Positions 15,501-24,406 of a stretch of 64,000 nucleotides of DNA are shown one piece after another (within the stretch, counting starts at the first letter, position 1; each line of letters starts with the position of its first letter). The notes under the pieces are model-generated. The model worked only from the letters and a program-made list of their open reading frames with translations, searched no databases and was not told where the DNA came from. Where the stretch lies: positions 92,931,805-92,995,804 of the forward strand of contig NC_088295.1 in NCBI RefSeq assembly GCF_032854445.1, in the 5' to 3' direction. Position numbers and translations under genes: made by a program. The stretch is from Liolophura sinensis (lineage: Eukaryota; Mollusca; Polyplacophora; Chitonida; Chitonidae).

Positions 15501-17204
15501 AAACTTTCAGGTTTATACTGATTCAGGGTGTCAACTATTTAATTGAATGTCACCATTTTGTAGGAAGCTCAGTTTGCAAAGGTTTGAAGTTAGACACAAT
15601 ATACAATGCAGAATGGCTTAAGTCTGTATGGCTGCAAACTGAAGATGTTTGAGGTGTGAGTGTAAATTAGTGACCCCTTGGATCAGAACGAGGGTGTTGT
15701 GTTCCTGTTTGATGTACCCTGCCCTTAGCTTTGCTCTCACTCTGATGCTAGTCCTGTAAACATCAACACATTTTATCATGGTAATCCTTCTGCTCTATCG
15801 TCTGATTGCTTCACTTCACCCCCTTCATTTGGTTAAAAAAAAAAAGGGTTAAGGGTAAACAGCAGAGAGTTGAAAAGCGCTATCTAGAGTTTCTGTATCT
15901 GCAGAAGTTAGTGGTATGTATATGTTCATTATAGAGTTAAGGACAGCAAGTATTTGATCTCTGTTTTCTGTGTAATGTGACACACTTTGTCAGGCTGAAG
16001 ATGAAGAGTAGGACTTGAACATGGTGGGAAGTGGGCGATGAGCTGAGATGGGGTAGGGTGAGAGTAACCTGTATCTGAAGCCCTGATTCGTAACATCTGT
16101 TCCCATGAAACCATTCCTGTGGCATTTATCATGGAAATCTGACCCAGGGAGCACTTGATGCGGCTAATAGAGTCTGTCATCATCCATTGTTGGCCTGGTA
16201 ACAGTGTGTATAGATTACCGTGTGTAAACCATCATCAGTGACCTCCCCTTTGTGGACGTATCGTAGCCAGCTGAGGGCGAGGGCTCACCTGCTCTCCAGC
16301 TTTAACATCAGCTCTCTAACCTCATCCAGACACCTTCATACAAACTCTGCAGCTACTTACGCCCGCTTTTCTCTCAGTAATTTGTTTATAGCAGTAGTGA
16401 TTGTCAGTTAAAGTTTTTCCCGGCATTGTTAATTAGCATGTTTATTTCTGTGGTTAGAGGGCCTGAAGTCAGAGGGAACTTGAGTCTGGCTTGGTACAGA
16501 GCCCTGAGCTAAACACATGGGGTTTTGGAAGGGCTAGGCTCAGTTAGCCACCTCACAAGTAAACATTGCCTTCTTTGTCCCAATCTCCTTATCACAGGGC
16601 GATGTTTACCTGCTGTGTAACTCACCACTGCTTAACTTTATACCTCACACATCTAAATACATTCATTATATCTGTTTTAACCATCCCTAAGATTTTGTTT
16701 AAAAATGATATTTTTATTTCCTCAGTCAGTATGCTTTATTCAGTGGAGGTTTAGGCTCTGAGTAAGTCAGGGGAGGGATTTAATGTCATTTCTGCCAGGA
16801 GTTTTTGTCTGGCTGAAATCACTCTGTCTATTCATCAGTCTGTACATCTGGCGTCTGTTATACCTTTGTTTATCAAAAGTTATTGACATGGATGACATAT
16901 TGAAGATTTTGTACGATTTGTGCAGAGTAAAGACATTTTAGACTTGTCAGATTCATGACACTGGGGATGCATTTAAGTTTGGTGTAATATTGTTCCAGAG
17001 TCTCCGAGGCTGGCTGACCTGGATCCCCTTTATGCTTGTACCGGTATGTACGTGGTCAGGGCAGTCATTCGCTCTGGGGGTTGTATATAGGCCTTGTGCT
17101 ACAGGTTCTCCCATTTTCAGAATTGAACATTGAACGTTTTTAATTTCAGAGAGATTGATGAGCTGCTGTCAGAGGTTGACATGACATCACAAGAGTTTGG
17201 CTGA
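377..17204 (+). CDS. PROSER3-like gene, 3' part (ten visible exons)
   Basis: Ten exons join in one frame with compatible phases: 377-535, 4906-5063, about 6717-6843, 9918-10063, 11374-11522, 11993-12163, 12411-13070, 14016-14133, 15193-15292 and 17150-17204 (TGA). They give 613 codons; the 5' end lies before the window. Visible motifs are a basic segment 'RYVERFRTGAPMSRQERL' followed by 'DFWWL' (exon 2), a charged helix 'RRLQERADRLLEQ' (exon 3), 'EDDILYQWRLKRKMELA' (exon 5), a long Lys/Asp/Ser-rich low-complexity exon 7, and an acidic to coiled C-terminus 'LREIDELLSEVD'. The order of a YxxRF...FWWL segment, a DExLYQWR segment and a C-terminal helix recalls proline/serine-rich protein 3 (PROSER3/C19orf55), a poorly characterised protein. 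That name is from memory of the family and is tentative. The gene itself is well supported because every junction agrees in phase. Most introns carry a different minisatellite. Confidence 0.8.
536..4905 (+). other. Intron of PROSER3-like gene, mostly featureless outside the 80-bp array
   Basis: Apart from the array at 1085-2120, I see no gene, mobile element or RNA in 536-1084 or 2119-4905. The sequence is AT-rich with scattered short open frames that have no recognisable homology. Confidence 0.6.
1085..2120. repeat. 80-bp minisatellite, about 13 copies
   Basis: The period is exactly 80 bp, with the landmark 'AATAGTCCAAGCAGTAGCCT'. Internal copies are nearly identical; the leftmost copy is the most diverged ('CTCTCTAATGTTGAACG'). 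It lies wholly inside an intron of the PROSER3-like gene. Confidence 0.95.
4906..5063 (+). CDS. PROSER3-like exon with RYVERFR...DFWWL motif
   Basis: The acceptor CTGTTCAG ends at 4905 and the donor GTAAGA starts at 5064. The exon opens by completing an arginine and reads 'YVERFRTGAPMSRQERLKQ', then 'GRDFWWLSGRH'. This is the best-conserved-looking block of the gene and the main basis for the tentative family name. Confidence 0.85.
5205..6545. repeat. About 50-bp minisatellite, about 27 diverged copies
   Basis: Units carry 'TTCTGATGTCCCCACATATC' followed by a GGTTAGGAAGGTAATAGAG segment. Length and sequence vary between copies, so the array looks older than the others in this gene. It fills most of the intron between 5064 and about 6713. 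Confidence 0.93.
6717..6843 (+). CDS. PROSER3-like charged-helix exon (start uncertain)
   Basis: The frame reads 'LFPQLATHLSSRLPGDEE' then 'RRLQERADRLLEQ', and the donor GTACAG starts at 6844. An acceptor ending at 6716 or 6713 fits the phase left by the previous exon; both have a poor pyrimidine tract. Other AGs at 6679, 6691, 6733 and 6757 keep the same frame but not the phase. The exon end is firm and the start is not. Confidence 0.6.
9104..9363. repeat. 18-bp minisatellite, about 14 copies
   Basis: The unit contains 'ATGACATCATGCCACAAC'. Because 18 is divisible by 3 and the unit lacks stops in several frames, both strands show hexapeptide repeat reading frames (IMPQHD type on the plus strand). 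No splice context links them to a gene. Confidence 0.95.
9583..9690. repeat. 26-bp repeat, four copies
   Basis: Four units of 'ACATTTGTAATACCCATGCC' plus 'ACACTC' lie in the same intron as the 18-bp array, about 230 bp upstream of the next exon. Confidence 0.85.
9918..10063 (+). CDS. PROSER3-like serine-rich exon
   Basis: The acceptor TTGTGCAG ends at 9917 and the donor GTAAAG starts at 10064. It reads 'SSEVSTDPVVSTEGLGSSPS' and later 'RVYRPSFTRMAR', entering by completing AG|T serine and leaving in phase 1. Confidence 0.8.
10205..11312. repeat. 54-55-bp minisatellite, about 20 copies
   Basis: The unit landmark is 'AATGGCTGTTTTGTACCTAT', followed by a TG-rich stretch and 'GGCACCTAATGTAAGC'. 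It occupies nearly the whole intron between 10064 and 11373. It ends about 60 bp before the exon and does not include the splice sites. Confidence 0.95.
11374..11522 (+). CDS. PROSER3-like exon with DDILYQWRLKRK motif
   Basis: The acceptor TTGTAG ends at 11373 and the donor GTATGC starts at 11523. It reads 'LPPALLGNPQRPEDDILYQW' followed by 'RLKRKMELAKVSAYMAPSP'. The exon leaves in phase 0. Confidence 0.85.
11993..12163 (+). CDS. PROSER3-like proline/serine-rich exon
   Basis: The acceptor ATCTTCAG ends at 11992 and the donor GTAAGT starts at 12164. It reads 'LLDIDSKLSEFRQMLSEYPQ' and then a Pro/Ser/Thr-rich run ('RTPGPSAVHFTPAPGPP'). Both junctions are phase 0. Confidence 0.85.
12411..13070 (+). 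CDS. PROSER3-like large low-complexity exon
   Basis: This 660-nt exon runs from acceptor CTGTGCAG (ends 12410) to donor GTACGT (13071), with phase 0 at both ends. The first third is ordinary ('LHLMCDLLPCPHQELTVQLG'); the rest is rich in Lys, Asp, Ser and Gln and probably disordered. Confidence 0.85.
13270..14015 (+). repeat. Tandem array of the 3' splice site and exon start, about 182-bp higher-order unit
   Basis: Two alternating half-units share 'CTATCTGTTTGACCCCTCTC' and 'AGAGTGGTGTGGGGTC'. Half A begins with the acceptor 'TTGTATATTTCAGGTTGTG'; half B has TTTGAG in that place. About four A/B pairs precede the functional acceptor at 14015, and the real exon is the last A copy. The upstream A copies keep TTCAG but run into stop codons soon after it, so only the last one extends the protein. 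Confidence 0.92.
14016..14133 (+). CDS. PROSER3-like exon at the end of the acceptor array
   Basis: Starting after TATATTTCAG, the frame reads 'VVSGYLFDPCQSGVGSSVES' and ends at donor GTAAAG (14134) in phase 1, matching the exon at 15193. The first 15 or so codons are shared with the array upstream; the rest is unique. Confidence 0.8.
14671..15030 (+). mobile_element. Non-LTR retrotransposon (LINE) reverse-transcriptase fragment
   Basis: The translation reads 'DAWKAFDRVNHLTLLQKLID', then 'LPAYIVKLTHCW', a degraded NGVRQG block ('NAVCQVREFSPH'), and in a shifted frame 'NFINHLLCADDMCLVCPS'. These are reverse-transcriptase blocks in the correct order, with CADD in place of YADD/FADD. The copy is internal, frame-shifted and lacks an endonuclease, so it is dead. 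It sits in a PROSER3-like intron (14134-15192). Confidence 0.85.
15193..15292 (+). CDS. PROSER3-like acidic/helical exon
   Basis: The acceptor ATTTTCAG ends at 15192 and the donor GTGGGT starts at 15293. It reads 'DSVGSSSDGEDFPEDAILQQ' then 'LRQQRSLYEKQLR', an acidic stretch leading into a predicted helix. Confidence 0.85.
15293..17149 (+). other. Last intron of PROSER3-like gene
   Basis: No repeat array, transposon or second gene is visible here; open frames are short and unsupported. Confidence 0.5.
17150..17204 (+). CDS. PROSER3-like terminal exon
   Basis: The acceptor TAATTTCAG ends at 17149. The frame completes an arginine, reads 'EIDELLSEVDMTSQEFG' and stops at TGA 17202-17204. With the previous exon it forms one continuous C-terminal helix. 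Confidence 0.85.
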
Positions 17205-17288
17205 ACATGGAGGTTTTTTCTCAAGATTTTGTAAAAGTAGTTGCATATAATTTATCCATTATAGTCATTGTGTTGTATCACAGAGCAA

Positions 17289-17294
17289 AATAAA
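17289..17294 (+). terminator. Polyadenylation signal AATAAA
   Basis: A canonical AATAAA 85 bp after the PROSER3-like stop codon, followed by a GT-rich stretch; a likely 3' end for this gene. Confidence 0.7.
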
Positions 17295-17299
17295 CTACT

Positions 17300-18885
17300 G
17301 TTCACCATTGCAATCATTCATTTCATTTCTTCTCTGAAAAGGCATAAATTATAGAGCCTGTACTGCATCTCTTATTAAAATTATTGTTTCAATAACAGTT
17401 AGATTCTAATTCTTAATGAAATAATTATTTCAGTAAACATTACAATGGCATCCCTGGCTGAAGGGTTTCAGATTTTTTTTTACTAAGACACATTTATAGG
17501 CCATATTGACGATTATAGATATATTTTTAGATTGATTGATTGTGACACAAATGAACTGCATTAAATAATTCCAAGATGGTATCGGAAACAGTTTAATAAC
17601 GGAAATAACTGATTGATGAATTATTATTTTATAAATTATTTTCTCCCGATTTCACGCTCCCTTTCTCTGGGGCTATTCTCAACGCATTGATTGAGTGTAT
17701 TTCTGGGTGTATTAATGTATTTGTATTGTTTTACACTGATAGCCAAACCGGTACCCAGGGGAATTATGTGTTTGCAGTATGTAAGTCCATCTCAAAACGT
17801 TCCAGAAAGTCATTCGAATAGGGTCCATGGTGCTGAGTTGAAATTTTGTACAAAGCTTTACCGTGACAAATTACAGATCAAGTTCGAGTTTCAGACACTT
17901 ATGTCCTCATTAACCAAATTGTGATCGTTTTGTCCACACAGTTTTGCAGACTTCTTTTTTCAAAACGGATCGTAGTATAAATTTGTATCTTGGTACATGC
18001 TTTTATAGCAAGTTACAGATTAAGTTTGGGTTTCGGGCCCTATGTACAATTTGGGCAAAATTATGGCCGTTTTTGTAGGAACAGTTTTGCGGACTTTGTT
18101 GCGGACTCATCCTACCAAAAATTCCACACACCGACATTAACTCCCAACCCATCTTGTTCTTCCAAAGTATGAATTTGCCTTAATGAAATAAATATTTCCG
18201 TAAGCGTTGGGAATAAGCGTTGTAGTAATGTAAAGTTTAATGAAATAATTGTTACAGAATTAAAGCGTTACAAGTGCTGATCCAGGTACTGCCGCTTGTT
18301 CTCCACCAATATATAATTAACTACCATTGTACGAGACAAAGGAATAAGACCGTCAGTTATCGAAGTAAATAAATTTACTAACTTTGGATGTACATAACGT
18401 GGATTGTTGACGTTAATTTGGGCGCAAGCAGAAAATAGACGTGCACAAGTACCTGGATGAAGGATTTCAAGTGAAACTGAGCATTGTGTGCCCTGGCTCG
18501 CTAGCCAAGACGTCTTCTGGGATGCCCTTGACCAGTGGATGAGGTAGGCTGTTAGAATCCAGCTCAGAATGGGCTGATTGGTCAATGAGGTTTGTGTGGT
18601 GGGGGCGATGTTGGGTAATTTCCCGCGTACATCAACCTGACACCCATTCTGTAGTAGTGCGCGAAAGACCAAGCATGTAAATATTCATGTTTATTGTAAT
18701 AGTTAATTCTTTTAAGACAATATCGCAAAGACAGCCAGATTTACAGATGATAGGCCTATAGCTATATATATATAGATATGGGAACATCAGTTTTGATACA
18801 CAGCGAATTATTCTTCCTGTTTGCAAAAAGTTCCTCCAGAAAATCGGAAATGATACTATTGACGGGTGTATCTTAATTTCACTTA
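17300..18885. other. Intergenic DNA, no recognised feature
   Basis: AT-rich sequence between the end of the PROSER3-like gene and the SINE at 18891. I recognise no coding exon; a 134-codon minus-strand frame at 18268-18672 has no familiar motif. Confidence 0.5.
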
Positions 18886-18890
18886 AATGC

Positions 18891-19135
18891 ATTTATTTAT
18901 TTACTGATTTTATTTGATTTCTGTTTTACACCGTACTCAAGAATATTTCATTTATATGAAGGCGGCCGGCATTATGGAGGAAATGGGATAGAGCGCAGGG
19001 GAAACCCACGACCATCCACAGGGTGCTGGAGACCTCACGCACGTACGGCCGGATAGGGAAGGTCCGAACTCGCAGCGACAGCATTGGCAAGAGGCTTCTG
19101 GGTCATTGTTCCGCGCTGGCACGCTACAGACGTGT
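18891..19135 (-). mobile_element. tRNA-derived SINE (family 1), diverged
   Basis: The reverse complement matches the full copy at 51727: tail 'CCGTACTCAAGAATATTTCA' with an ATTT-repeat end at 18891, the central 'GAAACCCACGACCATCC' block, and the head near 19060-19130. Substitutions suggest an old copy. Confidence 0.85.
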
Positions 19136-20414
19136 TCAGCTACAGAGGACTGTCCTTAAATATATGTACTGTCGAAAGACTCATTATAGTATACTGACGG
19201 TTTTGTACTGAATAAAATTAAAATGCTTCTCATTACTTGTGTACAATTCATACACACGTGCAGGCTTCCATACATGGCCAGAGTTATTTAGAAATATCTT
19301 TAAAGAAAGAAAAAAAAAAAACAGAAAAACGAAGTAGGCCTTTATGTTGTCAGACATCCTTTTAGATGTATAGTTTGTTTAGGTTTTTTTAATGATAATT
19401 TCTTCACTTTTAAGAATATATTTCTGCAGCTAGGGATCATGTTATTAGAGAGATTCAACATAAACCCTACAAACTGAAATGGTTCGTGCATGGCGGCTTG
19501 CAATGATTTACAAGTAAGACATAGCGGTACGTCCAAGTATGTATAATGTGGCATGTGATGCCAGCTAAGAAAACACCTTGTATATTCATATCGTCTATAA
19601 GATTCACATGTTGACGAAAATTACATGTACATGGACATGCGGGCTTTCTCGTGGTTTTCGGCTCTTATAAAGATGGTGAAAGGCAGTATTGGGCTATGTT
19701 TCAGGGTGGAAGCTTCATTTTTTTTCGGCTGAGAACATTTTGATCCTCATAGATGTCACCTTATCACCTCTCGACACAGTCATATTTCATACTGTTGCAT
19801 GCTCAAGTGTCGCGTACTTAAATGTTGCGTGTTGAAATGTCGTTAATATCAATTTAAAGTTAATCAGAAAATATTATTAATGATTGTCTAAAGCCATGAT
19901 TCAGTCGATACGGGATGGACTAGCTTGTACATGTATACAACACTCGGCATATATCGTCGTCTTCGGTTTCATTCTCAAAGGCACTTGATGTCGGGTAAGG
20001 TCATTCGGAGTGCATCCGAAAGAAGCGGTGGCCGTTTTGTTGGTTATGTGTATACGACAATGACTACAGAGTGAGTAGCGGTGTATATAGACTGTACAGG
20101 TGTTAAGGTATACAACCCCGGTCAGATCTTCATCCCCCCAGGCTGTATATCTCAGACGAGTGTCACTGGTACAGGTCTGACCTGGAACAAGCTGAAACCC
20201 ATCGTTTTTCTCCCAGGCACACCAGCTCTCGTTTTGCCTCGTCAACATCGAAATAAGTTCGGTGTTGAGAGCTCTTGTGACAGAAGAGAAAAATACTTCA
20301 CGTATTCTCCATTGTTTAAGACAGAAGCTGGTCATACACTCGAAACTGAAATGTTATGCATACATTTAATAATGTTAATCAAACATGTTGGCAATGATGG
20401 AGGAGGCAGAGTAT
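19136..20414. other. Intergenic DNA, no recognised feature
   Basis: I see no repeat array or known element here. A 144-codon minus-strand frame at 19901-20335 overlaps a plus-strand frame; neither has a recognisable motif or splice context. Confidence 0.4.
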
Positions 20415-20800
20415 TTATAGTGTTGGATTAACACTTTCTTAATTGTTATATAACTTAAACACTACACAAAATGATTAGAAAATGTTGTCAGTTAACACTA
20501 CCCTATGTCAAACTGAGACTTACATATTACAGGTGTTCCGCGTTACAAATGTCAAAATCATGTGTTATGAATTTAACACTATACAAAATTAGATATTATT
20601 GCAGTATAACTCTACCGTGTGTCATATTAACAATATTATTACAGGTGTTGTGTTTCGCATGATATAAACGTAAAAAAATCTTTTGTTATAAACTTAACAC
20701 TAGACAAATTCAAATTAACGCTGTAACATTATAGTTGTTATTCTCTGAATTATAACTGTCAAAAATCTTGAGTTATGAACTGAACACTATAGAATAAGCC
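20415..20800. repeat. Degenerate tandem repeat, about three copies of roughly 100-120 bp
   Basis: Diverged units share 'GTTATGAATTTAACACTATA'-like and 'ATTACAGGTGTT' segments with A-rich spacers. Copies differ enough that the period is approximate. Confidence 0.6.
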
Positions 20801-21304
20801 AAATTTCATCATGGGTTCGTTCAAGTGCACTGTCAAATGGTGGACATGACATATTCTACACTAGCTACTTGTAGGACATCGTGCCACAGGACTTCTTGTC
20901 TTTAGGACTAAATCTGATGAACAAGCTTTTATACATGGCTCACTAGCACATTACAATAAAGGGAATGAATTGGTGCTAGCTTACCCATTTTAGCTTAGGA
21001 TTCATCAGCATAATGATGTTTTCAGCTTGCCTAGCTCTTAACCATAGAACGTTTAAACAGTAAAGTTTTTACACGCTTCGCCAACTTCGATTAGTTTCCC
21101 TTTGTCAGGAAGAAGTAATGCACAGATATCATGTTTATTCTTGTTGTTTATTGACTTCGTCCACCATTTAGCCCATTAACAGGGGAGAAAACAAAACTCA
21201 GCAGTACAACGATAAATGACAATGTAATATTACAGATTAAGATATCAAATACTCTAGCCCACATTTAGCTTTCTATATATACCTATCCGCCTGTCAACTG
21301 TTCG

Positions 21305-22575
21305 ACTATATGGACAGTTTTCAGGGCGCACAGGTCTGTGTCATTCCCCGGGGATATGGCCAGCTTTCAAGACTCATATGGCCGTATCACTCCCCGGTGA
21401 TATGGCTAGTTTTCAGGCCGCTCATGCATGGCTGTGTGACGCCCCGGTGGCATGACCAGTTTTGAGTACGTTATATTACGCCACGATGTCATGGCCAGTT
21501 TTCAGGACGTACATGGCTGTATCACTCCCCGATGATATGGCAAGTTTTCAGGACATTCATGGTTGTATCACTCCCCGATGATATGGCCAGTTTTCAGGAC
21601 GCACATGGCTGTATCACGCCCCGATAATATGGCCAGTTTTTAGGGCGCACGTGGCTGTATCACGCCACGATGATATGGCCAGTTTTTAGGGCGCACGTGG
21701 CTGTATCACTCCCCGATGATATGGCAAGTTTTTAGGGCGCGCATGGCTGTATCTCTCCCCGATGATATGGCCAGTTTTTAGGGCGCACGTGGCTGTATCT
21801 CTCCCCGATGATATGGCCAGTTTTCAGGACAACCATGGTTGTATCACTCCCCGATGATATGGCCAGTTTTAGGGCGCACATGGCTGTATCACTCCCCGAT
21901 GATGTGGCCAGTTTTCAGGACATCCATGGTTGTGTCACTCCCCGATGATATGGCCAGTTTTCAGGGCGCACAAGGCTGTATCACTCATCGATCATATGGC
22001 CAGTTTTCAGGACATCCATGGTTGTATCACGCCCCGATGATGTGGCCAGTTTTAGGGCGAACATGGCTGTATCACTCCCCGATGATATGGCCAGTTTTCA
22101 GGACAACCATGGTTGTGTCACTCCCAGATGATATGGCCAGTTTTCAGGACGCACATGGCTGTATCACTCGCTGATGATATGGCCAGTTTTCAGGATATCC
22201 ATGGTTGTTTCACTCCCCGATGATATGGCCAGTTTTCAGGACGCACATGACTGTGTCACTCCCCAATGATATGGCCAGTTTTTAGGGCGTACATGGCTGT
22301 ATCACTCGTTGATGATATGGCCAGTTTTCAGGACATCCATGGTTGTGTCACTCCCCGATGATATGGCCAGTTTTTAGGACGTACATGGCTGGATCACGCC
22401 CCGATGATGTGGCCAGTTTTCAGGACATCCATGGTTGTATCACTTCCCGATGATGTGGCCAGTTTTCAGGACGCACATGGCTGTCTCTCACCCCGATGAT
22501 ATGACCAGTTTTCAGGACACACAAGGCTGTATCACTCGCCGATGTTATGGCCAGTTTTCAGACCGTACATATCGC
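21305..22575. repeat. 46-bp minisatellite, about 27 copies
   Basis: The landmark is 'GATGATATGGCCAGTTTTCA', alternating with 'CATGGCTGTATCACTCCCC' and 'CATGGTTGTATCACTCCCC' versions. The left end is the most diverged. It is intergenic, between the PROSER3-like gene and BARX, ending about 1.5 kb before the BARX start codon. Confidence 0.95.
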
Positions 22576-22579
22576 TCTA

Positions 22580-24123
22580 TCACCCTCGTCTGTATTATGG
22601 AGTTTAATCTCTCTAAATGTAACACGGCGAAATCACTAAGGAACGTGCACCGTAAGGACCTCCAACGGCGAAATAAAACAGTTTGGAGAAGTTTATACTT
22701 TCTTCCCAGTGCCATGTGCCCCGAGCGCTCGCCATACCGCCGTTAGCCGGGTGCTAATTTGTTTACGGAGTTACTTTAATCAGCTGATAGAGAATTTAAT
22801 TGGCACAACAATATGGTAGCAATTTGGAGGATAAACAGAGTCGTTGGCTGTATTGGGTTTACAGGCGGACGTGAGGTCAGATGTGGAGGTAACTTACCCA
22901 GTATAGGCGGACTCCATGTGGCATCTCAGCCCTGGGCACTGACTGGCTGCTGCCTTCATTCCCTGTACACAAGATTGAAATGAACTGACAAAATCCAATC
23001 GACACCATATTTCACTACAGTAAAAATCGAAATAATGCTTAAACGTAAAAACAAATAGTTAAAAAAATGAAACTTGCTGTGAATGAGTATCGAAAATCAA
23101 ATAGACATTAGGCTACTTTTAAAAAATAGAAAGCTTAATCATTAAGATTTAACTTTTTTCAATTTCTTTTCTTTTCTATGTGTATGTAGACCTATATAAA
23201 CAGTTTTAGTGATGTGTGCAATTTTGTATATCTTTGCATCTTCTCTGTAAGGATTGGTTATTGAGACTGACTGTCATACACCAAAAGTTGGGGTGCAGGC
23301 TGTCTTATATCGCATCGCCTGACAACCATTGCGATTGGGACAGAGCCGTTTAAATAGACCAAATTGATAGATAACGTATGCGGCCTGCCTGTCCCGTTTT
23401 GGGGAGATAGGCCCTGGAATCTGTGTAAAGCGAATGAATCCTTGGCCAATCGCAAGTTAAGGAAATCGCCCTGTCACTTTTCTGGCCGCTGATTCGAAGA
23501 TGCTTATATCGATGCTTTATAAATCAACACCAGTTTTGCAGGGGAAATTTGGGATGGTAAATCCTCCAAGCAAGAAGCTGTTTCTGTGTGGTTTCCAGGA
23601 CATGCAAAATATCGGAACTTAGTGTTACGAAAAGTGCCTGTAAACGTATATAGTCAACTTGATATTCTCTCTGAGGAACTTAACTGTCATCAATGACGGT
23701 GTACCTTAATTGTAATCTGTCCGACACGCTTCCGTACAGATTCACTTGTATACTTCTGGAGGAAATGTTGTGTTAGGTCAACCGGAAACTTGTTGTGAGT
23801 TTTGTTATATGGCATCATCTGAATGTCTCCTAGTTAAACACATCTGGTACCTCAAGAATTTACATCCTGAGACTTTTGACAATCAGAAGTGATAATTTGC
23901 TTTAACTTACATTTAACGTATAACATTGGAATACTTTTTGAGTCAAAGAAATATTGTTCTGCAAATTTGGCGATTTTTCTAGCTTGCGGAAGGTTTCGAG
24001 TGCAGAATTACCAGAGAATCCAGAGGTTCTCATCAGCGGTCTTCATCAGCGGGTAGTGAGGCTGATCCGTCACCCGTGGAATCTGTCCCTTCTGAACTCA
24101 CATTAACGCGACGTGGGCTCAAC
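22580..24123 (+). promoter_or_regulatory. BARX upstream region (candidate 5' UTR and promoter)
   Basis: Repeat-free sequence directly upstream of the BARX start codon. It is more complex and less AT-rich than the flanks, for example around 22640-22750 and 23300-23460. I see no decisive TATA box. The role is inferred from position only; the transcription start could also lie in an exon outside this stretch. Confidence 0.3.
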
Positions 24124-24406
24124 ATGAAGCGATCGCGACATTCGTCATTTCTCATCCGGGATTTGCTATCCCCAGGTGGACAGACAAGTCCCCTGATCTC
24201 CCCCCGGGCTTCCAGAGGCGTGACGGTGCTTCCGACTAGAGGACCGTCCCCATTCAGCCTTGCCCTCTCCCGACCAGCCTTCACACGACTGTTTACTCAG
24301 CACCCGTCCTATTTCCACCTGGGCTACCCGTGCCCCTCCTGCCCACCCTGGGCACCCGGATCCTGTTTAGGGTTCTTCCACAGCAAATGCTGCCTGACAA
24401 ATAAAG
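24124..24406 (+). CDS. BARX: BARX exon 1 (eh1-like motif, proline-rich region)
   Basis: It reads '[19 protein letters not shown]', then a Pro/Ser/Phe-rich region ending '[11 protein letters not shown]'. The donor GTAAGA starts at 24407, phase 1. The open frame extends upstream to 23983 without another ATG. Confidence 0.8.

Noticed and set aside
18268-18672. 134-codon minus-strand open frame
   Set aside because: No recognisable domain, no compatible splice partners and no conserved-looking composition; a chance frame is more likely.
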